Shown piece after piece: positions 7,151 through 12,983 of a stretch of DNA of 12,983 nt. Source of the DNA: CAKZSU01 sp044223895 (GTDB lineage Bacteria; Patescibacteriota; Microgenomatia; UBA10105; UBA927). The notes beneath the pieces are model-generated. The model searched no databases. It had not been told where the DNA came from and saw only the letters and a program-made list of their open reading frames with translations. The DNA is taken from the NCBI GenBank assembly GCA_044223895.1, contig JBGALL010000052.1, positions 1 through 12,983 of the forward strand, read 5' to 3'. Position numbers and translations under genes: made by a program. Position 1 is the first letter of the stretch; each line of letters starts with the position of its first letter.

Positions 7151-7399
7151 TTATTCTTCTCTCTCAACTGCAATGGTACATTCCGTAACCAAGGCAGCAA
7201 TGGCACCTATTGCAGCCAATGTAGGAGCGAGTACTGCACCTACAACTCCCAAACTCAGTGGCAATACCATCAAAATCTTGCCATTTTTATCTTTGATGGT
7301 AATTTTGCGGATGTTTCCTTCTCGGATAAGTTCTTTAATTTTCTTTAACAAATCTTCGCCGTTTATGTTAAATGATTCTTCTTTTTTCTTGGTTGGCAT
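7151..7399 (-). CDS. DUF4342 domain protein
   Basis: The predicted product has 82 residues. The first half is charged, with a helix (NGEDLLKKIKELIREGN, about 13-29) and two strands (IRKITIKDKNGKILMVLPL). The second half is a Gly/Ala-rich hydrophobic hairpin (about 48-73) followed by CTIAVEREE. This is the layout of DUF4342, a small family of unknown function that is frequent in CPR bacteria and some Firmicutes. It may associate with membranes. It lies 19 nt after the MidA-like gene. It has its own extended -10 (TGCTATAAT, 7417-7409), which begins just after that gene's stop codon and leaves a 9-nt leader without Shine-Dalgarno. Confidence 0.82.
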   Translation of the reverse strand: MPTKKKEESFNINGEDLLKKIKELIREGNIRKITIKDKNGKILMVLPLSLGVVGAVLAPTLAAIGAIAALVTECTIAVEREE

Positions 7400-7408
7400 A
7401 GGAAATTA

Positions 7409-7417
7409 ATTATAGCA
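7409..7417 (-). promoter_or_regulatory. Extended -10 promoter of the DUF4342 gene
   Basis: TGCTATAAT is a perfect extended -10 (TG-n-TATAAT) located 9 nt upstream of the ATG at 7399 and directly after the TAA of the upstream gene. No good -35 is visible. Confidence 0.6.
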
Positions 7418-7418
7418 T

Positions 7419-8552
7419 TTATTTACTAAGGACTAAGGCATGATAGTTTCTGAATTTATTTGGATTAGCAAGTAAGAATTTATCTTCATACCAACGATGA
7501 GCTTTACCTTGTTCCTTTACTTCTCCTTCTTCTTCAGTCGTTACAACTTGCCATAAATAATAGCGTTGAGGTCCAAAATACTCTATCGAAAACCCTGATT
7601 CTTGGGCAACTCGCATCACATTAGAAAAATTAACGTTGGTAGTCAAATCTGTCTGATATATGCGCTTGTGTAAATCACTCAACGGAAGAGTCTTTTCTGA
7701 TGGAAATACTCGGGTTTGGAAATTATCCTGTTCTAGAATAGTTTCCTGACTCAATGTAAATCCATAATCAACAATAATTACTTTCCCTTTTTTCAGAATT
7801 CTGGCTAACTCTTTGATTAAGCGCTCTTCATTGAGATTTATGGCTCCCACAAATGTCTCAGGGAATTCCCAAATAGGATCGAACCCTCTCTCTTTCAGAA
7901 GATTAAATTGACGATCCCAATAGCGCTCAATTTCTTGAGAATTGTTGTTAATCCAGTAATGTTGAGTATCACCGCGTTGATTTACCCCATAGGCAAGTTC
8001 CTCATATGTCGGAAGTTTAAACGGTTCTCTCTTGGCTTTGATAACTTTAAAGGGAAACGCATCGACTAACTCATTCATGAAGATGACTCCTTCGAGCGAT
8101 TGATCCGGGAATCCAGTCTCAAGAGCTGACATATTGAGGTTAAATCCTCCATGTTGAGCTTGCAGATTTAAGAGGTGACTTGATCGATCAATACTGACAT
8201 ATTGAATATCTTTTCCGGAATTTTGAGTGTGGTCAAGAAAATTTTTTTTGAACGTTCCCATTCCTCCTGCCATCTCGATAAATAATGGTGGTAATCCATT
8301 ATCAAAAGCTTGCATCGCATGCCGAGATACGAGTTCAGCGAATAATGGATATTGTGAAGAAGTTACAAAGTGCCCACCTTCGGAAGTTTTTCCAATATTT
8401 ACATGCTCATAAAAAGACTCTCGTCGTCCGTACAATGATTCTTCCATGAACTGATCAAAGGTAACCAGATAATTATTTCGTTTCAAAAAATCTTCTAGCA
8501 TTATTTCTCGATAATGCTCCTGGTTTAATACATCTAAAATTGTTTCGATCAT
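7419..8552 (-). CDS. MidA/NDUFAF7-family SAM-dependent methyltransferase (COG1565)
   Basis: The predicted product has 377 residues, a normal length for the family. Residues 61-75 (HFVTSSQYPLFAELV) resemble the N-terminal 'GDFxTSPE..FGELL' element. SAM motif I is IEMAGGMGT (92-100), followed by DRS (122-124) for the ribose-binding strand. NELVDAFP (160-167) matches the diagnostic NELLDALP. VDYG (261-264) and DLTTNVNF (302-309) match the family's 'DYG' and 'DITAHVDF' elements. Known members such as mitochondrial NDUFAF7 methylate an arginine of a complex I subunit. No complex I gene is visible here, and CPR bacteria generally lack it, so the substrate is open. The start is only 8 nt past the T-tract of the rrs terminator. 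I see no Shine-Dalgarno and no convincing promoter, so the start could be a little downstream. Confidence 0.8.
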   Translation of the reverse strand: MIETILDVLNQEHYREIMLEDFLKRNNYLVTFDQFMEESLYGRRESFYEHVNIGKTSEGGHFVTSSQYPLFAELVSRHAMQAFDNGLPPLFIEMAGGMGTFKKNFLDHTQNSGKDIQYVSIDRSSHLLNLQAQHGGFNLNMSALETGFPDQSLEGVIFMNELVDAFPFKVIKAKREPFKLPTYEELAYGVNQRGDTQHYWINNNSQEIERYWDRQFNLLKERGFDPIWEFPETFVGAINLNEERLIKELARILKKGKVIIVDYGFTLSQETILEQDNFQTRVFPSEKTLPLSDLHKRIYQTDLTTNVNFSNVMRVAQESGFSIEYFGPQRYYLWQVVTTEEEGEVKEQGKAHRWYEDKFLLANPNKFRNYHALVLSK

Positions 8553-8560
8553 ACAGATAC

Positions 8561-8592
8561 AAAAAAATCCCTCGGGTGAGGGATATTTTTTT
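8561..8592. terminator. Bidirectional intrinsic terminator after rrs
   Basis: Stem ATCCCTC/GAGGGAT with a GGGT (plus strand) loop is flanked by seven A on the left and seven T on the right, so it can work in both directions. On the minus strand it closes the 16S transcript before the MidA-like gene. Confidence 0.85.
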
Positions 8593-8613
8593 GTGTTATT
8601 TAATTGTTATTAA

Positions 8614-8649
8614 TTAACAACCGAATGGTGATAAGAATAAATTTTCTTT
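8614..8649 (-). other. 16S precursor processing stem, 3' arm
   Basis: Complementary to 10351-10383 in the same transcript: TTAACAA(T/C)CGAATGGTGATA(G/A)GAAT is shared in opposite orientation. The two differing positions give U-G/G-U pairs, so the stem stays paired. Likely the RNase III-type release site of 16S. Confidence 0.75.
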
Positions 8650-8824
8650 AGAGTGTCATACGCTCTATGCTGTACTACAGGCAAAGAGGACTGCTCATGT
8701 ATGACTTATTACGCCTCTCAAAAGATAGGCGTGTATAACCATCCCAACGTTAAAAGCAGTCTTTTGAATTCATCGATGATCAATTCAAAATTTACTTTCT
8801 TCCTTGGCTTGGTTTTATAAATAG
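8650..8824 (-). other. Structured 3' trailer of the 16S transcript
   Basis: About 175 nt lie between the mature 16S end and the 3' processing arm. Visible pairings include TTTTGAATT/AATTCAAAA (9 bp), GACTGCT/AGCAGTC enclosing ACGCCT/AGGCGT, and GTCATAC/GTATGAC. No tRNA and no ORF of note is seen. Confidence 0.5.
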
Positions 8825-10350
<1,526 letters not shown>

Positions 10351-10357
<7 letters not shown>

Positions 10358-10383
10358 AATTCCTATCACCATTCGATTGTTAA
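10351..10383 (-). other. 16S precursor processing stem, 5' arm
   Basis: Lies immediately upstream of the mature 5' end and pairs with 8614-8649 over about 30 bp with a small A/T bulge. The two non-identical positions are covered by G-U pairs. Confidence 0.75.
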
Positions 10384-10438
10384 AGGGCTAGAAGTGTCTA
10401 CCTCTGCCAAAGCTTCGGTGGACTAAGCAATGAGGACT

Positions 10439-10460
10439 AAAAAACCCGACACTTGTCGGG
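10439..10460 (-). terminator. Terminator-like hairpin in the rrs leader (possible attenuator)
   Basis: On the minus strand, CCCGAC-AAGT-GTCGGG is followed by six T. It sits between the rrs promoter (10541-10513) and the 16S 5' end, so polymerase must read through it to make 16S. An A-run lies on the other side, so it does not act on the plus strand. Confidence 0.6.
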
Positions 10461-10512
10461 CTTACATAAGCTCTTACAGTGTGGTTGTACTATTGACTCA
10501 TTGCAACTAGTA

Positions 10513-10541
10513 ATTATATAGACATTTTTGAGGCAGGTCAA
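10513..10541 (-). promoter_or_regulatory. Strong sigma70-type promoter of rrs
   Basis: TTGACC (10541-10536), an exact 17-nt spacer and TATAAT (10518-10513) give a near-perfect promoter facing rrs. The transcription start would be near 10506, giving a leader of about 150 nt. Confidence 0.8.
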
Positions 10542-10569
10542 TTAAATAATAAACAGTTCCTGATAATAG

Positions 10570-11470
10570 ATGTATGGAATTGATTCAAGAAGTAGCCATC
10601 ATACCTCAACCTTTTATCCTAAGTGGTATCAAGGCCCTTTACGAAGTATTAATCACACTGACAAGATCCGGGGAGACTTAGCATTAGAATTGATTCATAA
10701 AGCTGCTAAGCAGGGGTACGCTGTGGTGGTTATTGATGGTTTAAGTACAAAAACATTTTATAAAACCGTAAAAAACATTCCTGGAGTCATTCTCAAGCGT
10801 CGAATAAGCTATAAACGGTCTCCTGCCAGGCGTTTGAGCTGTCAAGTAGCCTCAAAAATCCCTCAGGTTGAGGTTATCTTCTATACCGAACCAGAAAAAG
10901 TAGATATTGCAACCTACCTTCCACAGATCATCCAACCATTATTACGATATGAGGCTGATATTGTGATTCCTAAGCGAGAACTAACAGCCTTTAAGAGTAC
11001 CTATCCAGGGTTTCAATATTTATCTGAGGAAGAAGGAAACAAGTTATACAACGAATACATGCATTTACATCACGGACAACATATAGAAGAAAACTTTGAT
11101 ATGTTTTTTGGACCACGAGCTTTTCGAAACAAGCCAACAATCTTACATTATTCTACCAAAGTATTTATTCAGGTTAGGTGATCATGTATTTAAAGAGCAG
11201 TTTTTTGATCCCGAACAACTATCAAACGCAATTTTCTTTCCTATTGTATTGGCCTTAAAAAAAGGCTTTCGCGTACGAAGTATTGAAATACCCTTTCGCT
11301 ATCCTCGTCTCCAAAAAGAAAATGAAGAAAAAGGAAACCGTCTATTCTTTGAGGAAAAGCGACAAATGCAACGTATGGCATTACTGGTCGAACTCATGCA
11401 TTTTTTAAGTTACTTGGATCATAATCGCCGCAGCAAAATTAAATCCACAAATACGAAGCAAAGCCAATAA
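10570..11470 (+). pseudogene. Glycosyltransferase-like gene split by one frameshift near 11160
   Basis: Two overlapping frames (10570-11181 and 11096-11470) read as one protein if a single base is removed from AAAG at 11158-11161. TKV...VR* then becomes TKYLFRLGDHVFKEQF. The first part has FYPKWYQGP, a 'DKIRGDLAL' helix and VVVIDG, then VEVIFYTEPEK, EADIVIPKRE and DMFFGPRAF. The second part has NAIFFPIVLALKKGFRVRSIEIPFRYP. This matches my recollection of a GT-A-fold, family-2-like glycosyltransferase, about 300 residues when joined. The frame-0 tail ends at TGA 11181. The break may be a sequencing error, a true pseudogene or, less likely, programmed frameshifting. The start is uncertain: GATAAT lies only 2 nt upstream. 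The 3' end overlaps the convergent PAP2 gene by 32 bp. Confidence 0.65.
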
Positions 11471-12053
11471 ATAGTAGTTTACCAATCCATACTGAATTTA
11501 TTCCAGCCACCAGACCCCCAAAGATATCGAGCAAAGAATGTTGTTTCGTCGTTACCGTCGATAGAATAATTGACAAGGCAACAAACAAGAAAAAAACACT
11601 GAGGAAAGGATACCATTGAGCAAAATAGAAAGAACTTACTATCGAGACCCCAACATGAATGCTCGGAAAAGCAGTGACACGTTTATCGTGACGATATAAT
11701 AGTCTAACCCACCGATCCCAGATTGAATTACCGACTACCTCAAATTCTTTTACCTTTGTCGGAAATACTATAAATATAGAAAAACTTTCAAAGAGCACTA
11801 AAAATAAACTAAAAACAAATGGATAGAAATTATCTAATGGTTGTAAGTAAGATAAAAATATACTTCCATACAACAGAGGCACATAAAATAACAAATATGG
11901 GACAATTGACCAAGCTAAGAAAGGAATTTTATCATCGACATTGATATGTATCAGCTTGGCTTCTTTTATGTTTCGATTCAGGAAGAAATAGACAGTTAAA
12001 AATATAACCAGAGAAATGATCCCACTTACCTTTACTATATTTTCAATCGTCAT
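11439..12053 (-). CDS. PAP2-family membrane phosphatase (PAP2_3, inositolphosphotransferase-like)
   Basis: The predicted product has 204 residues and about six hydrophobic segments. The PAP2 C2 motif is AFPSIHVG (128-135) with His133. The C3 motif is STVTTKQHSLLD (165-176) with nucleophile-type His172 and Asp176. The 'STVTTKQH..D' wording is typical of the PAP2_3 subfamily, which also contains inositolphosphorylceramide synthases. The preceding FPTK (97-100) is the usual subfamily element. Role by family: hydrolysis or transfer of phosphate on lipid substrates; the substrate here is unknown. It starts 12 nt after the stop of the other PAP2 gene. A TACAAT box (12065-12060) follows directly after that stop and ends 6 nt before the ATG, so it may have its own leaderless mRNA. 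Confidence 0.85.
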   Translation of the reverse strand: MTIENIVKVSGIISLVIFLTVYFFLNRNIKEAKLIHINVDDKIPFLAWSIVPYLLFYVPLLYGSIFLSYLQPLDNFYPFVFSLFLVLFESFSIFIVFPTKVKEFEVVGNSIWDRWVRLLYRHDKRVTAFPSIHVGVSIVSSFYFAQWYPFLSVFFLFVALSIILSTVTTKQHSLLDIFGGLVAGINSVWIGKLLFIGFASYLWI

Positions 12054-12059
12054 ACCAAC

Positions 12060-12065
12060 ATTGTA
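12060..12065 (-). promoter_or_regulatory. -10 box of the downstream PAP2 gene (leaderless type)
   Basis: TACAAT immediately follows the upstream TAA and ends 6 nt before ATG 12053. The -35 is weak. Confidence 0.4.
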
Positions 12066-12767
12066 TTAGAAAAATGCCAAGAAAATGCTGAGAAACGCTC
12101 CGGATAAAATCCATCCACCCATGATATCGGAAAACCAATGTTGTCCAAGGTATACCTTTCCCACACTAATCAATAGCGTTACCAGAGCGAGTCCTACAAC
12201 AATCATTATAAAGGTAATTGTCTTCTTAGTAATCAACTGTTTCTCTCTGATTTGTTGGAAAATATGCAAATTTTGGAAAAAGATCAGACAGATAACCCCC
12301 GAAATAAATAAACTTCTCCCTGCATGTCCAGAAGGATAGGAATATTGATCTACAACATGATATTTTGGGAAAATTGTGGTGGCATTCTTGATCATAAAGT
12401 ACGGCGGAGCTGGGCTCTCCACTCTATCTTTCCCAAAGATCTCGACGCCCACCAAACCCGCGAATAAAAGAGGGATGAGAATTGCCTGCCAGCGAAACCG
12501 TTTGTTTTTCACATCTATAGCAACTGCAATAGTTATCAACCCAATAAAAAACACTGAAGGAACTGGACTAACAAAAAAAGAAAGATCTTCGAAAAATTCA
12601 TCGAATCGCGCAGGTATTTTATATTGTAGTCGTGAAGTAATATTAAAATTTAGCGATTTAAATCGCTCTTGCTTTACTTTCACACTAAACAAATAAAATG
12701 AAATAAACAATAACACACTGAGTACGATCCATAACAAGCCCCGACGCTGATAAACTTTTTGTATCAT
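12066..12767 (-). CDS. PAP2-family lipid phosphatase
   Basis: The predicted product has 233 residues, with an N-terminal membrane segment (about 10-29), further segments, and both core PAP2 motifs: YPSGHAG (144-150, His148) and SVGKVYLGQHWFSD (201-214, His210, Asp214). The C1 region reads GKDRVESPAPP (112-122). It keeps the lysine and the proline framework of KxxxxRPRP, but the arginine-type position before the second proline is changed to Ala, which may alter phosphate binding. Known relatives include undecaprenyl-diphosphate phosphatases and phosphatidic acid phosphatases; I cannot choose between them. With the neighbouring PAP2 and glycosyltransferases it suggests recycling of lipid-linked sugar carriers. 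The mRNA is probably leaderless (TATAAT 6 nt before the ATG). Confidence 0.88.
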   Translation of the reverse strand: MIQKVYQRRGLLWIVLSVLLFISFYLFSVKVKQERFKSLNFNITSRLQYKIPARFDEFFEDLSFFVSPVPSVFFIGLITIAVAIDVKNKRFRWQAILIPLLFAGLVGVEIFGKDRVESPAPPYFMIKNATTIFPKYHVVDQYSYPSGHAGRSLFISGVICLIFFQNLHIFQQIREKQLITKKTITFIMIVVGLALVTLLISVGKVYLGQHWFSDIMGGWILSGAFLSIFLAFF

Positions 12768-12773
12768 GGAAGT

Positions 12774-12779
12774 ATTATA
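12774..12779 (-). promoter_or_regulatory. -10 box of the upstream PAP2 gene (leaderless type)
   Basis: A perfect TATAAT ends exactly 6 nt before ATG 12767. The best -35 (TTGAAT, 12806-12801) is 21 nt away, longer than usual. Confidence 0.5.
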
Positions 12780-12824
12780 CAGGAGTACACACTATTTCCT
12801 ATTCAAGACACTCTGATAGATGAA

Positions 12825-12983
12825 TTAATTCGGACCGTGGACAGTACCTTCACCGTCATCAAAGACATGATCGTTCTGTCGTGGATCAATGACTCCAAAG
12901 TCTCCATAATTGACATTCTTGGCAGATAATACTTGTTTGACACTGCCTGCAAATGGGGTGGACTGACCATTTCTCCCATAGGG
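12825..12983 (-). CDS. C-terminal fragment of an unrecognised protein
   Basis: An open frame enters from the right edge and ends at TAA (12827-12825), giving 52 residues that are rich in Gly, Asn, Asp and His (ends GTVHGPN). It has no membrane segment or motif that I can name. The open frame, with stop and normal codon make-up, sits 57 nt upstream of the PAP2 start. Confidence that it is coding is moderate because only the tail is present. Confidence 0.55.
   Translation of the reverse strand, partial: PYGRNGQSTPFAGSVKQVLSAKNVNYGDFGVIDPRQNDHVFDDGEGTVHGPN

Noticed and set aside
8646..8824. Possible displaced helix-44 sequence in the 16S trailer (GTTATACACGCC resembles GTACACACCGCC)
   Set aside because: The likeness is loose and the universal bases are not kept. 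True decoding-site sequence would not diverge that far.

Overview
The window looks like part of a Candidate Phyla Radiation (Patescibacteria) genome, possibly Microgenomates-like. The 16S rRNA gene diverges at sites that are nearly invariant elsewhere, carries a long helix-6 extension, and stands alone without 23S or 5S. The genes are short, compact and AT-rich, and they favour surface polymer, pilin and membrane functions. DUF4342 and a ~48-residue Flp pilin also fit. This placement rests on sequence features recalled by eye and was not computed.

Layout. Positions 1-1816 (minus) hold a small surface cluster: an unrecognised anchored protein (1642-1259), an Flp-type pilin (1246-1100) and a long unrecognised protein with an internal twin-arginine motif that runs off the left edge (978-1). 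Positions 1801-2783 (minus) hold tRNA-Cys followed by a SAM methyltransferase. Behind the tRNA lies a 26-bp copy of its 5' part attached to a long imperfect hairpin. Positions 2980-5477 (plus) hold an unrecognised, possibly TIM-barrel protein and a one-ORF fusion of a ten-segment EamA transporter with a riboflavin kinase domain. Positions 5474-8552 (minus) hold a MidA/NDUFAF7-type methyltransferase, a DUF4342 protein and a GT-C (ArnT/PMT-like) glycosyltransferase.

Positions 8561-10541 (minus) form a complete stand-alone 16S unit. It has a consensus promoter, a terminator-like hairpin in the leader, the 5' arm of a processing stem, rrs, a structured trailer, the 3' arm and a strong terminator. 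The 16S gene as written lacks about 110 nt covering most of helix 44 and the universal 1400-region decoding sequence. That is either an assembly deletion, a dead copy, or something very strange. Positions 10570-11470 (plus) hold a glycosyltransferase with one frameshift, and 11439-12767 (minus) hold two PAP2 phosphatases. At the right edge is the C-terminus of an unrecognised protein (12825-12983, minus).

How the genes fit together. Several products could handle lipid-linked sugars at the membrane (GT-C, the frameshifted GT, two PAP2 enzymes). The Flp pilin would be an extracellular appendage. The EamA-riboflavin kinase fusion suggests flavin uptake coupled to FMN formation. A window-wide trend is that -10 boxes sit about 6 nt before the ATG, which implies leaderless mRNAs for many genes. 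Clear Shine-Dalgarno sequences appear mainly in the pilin pair.
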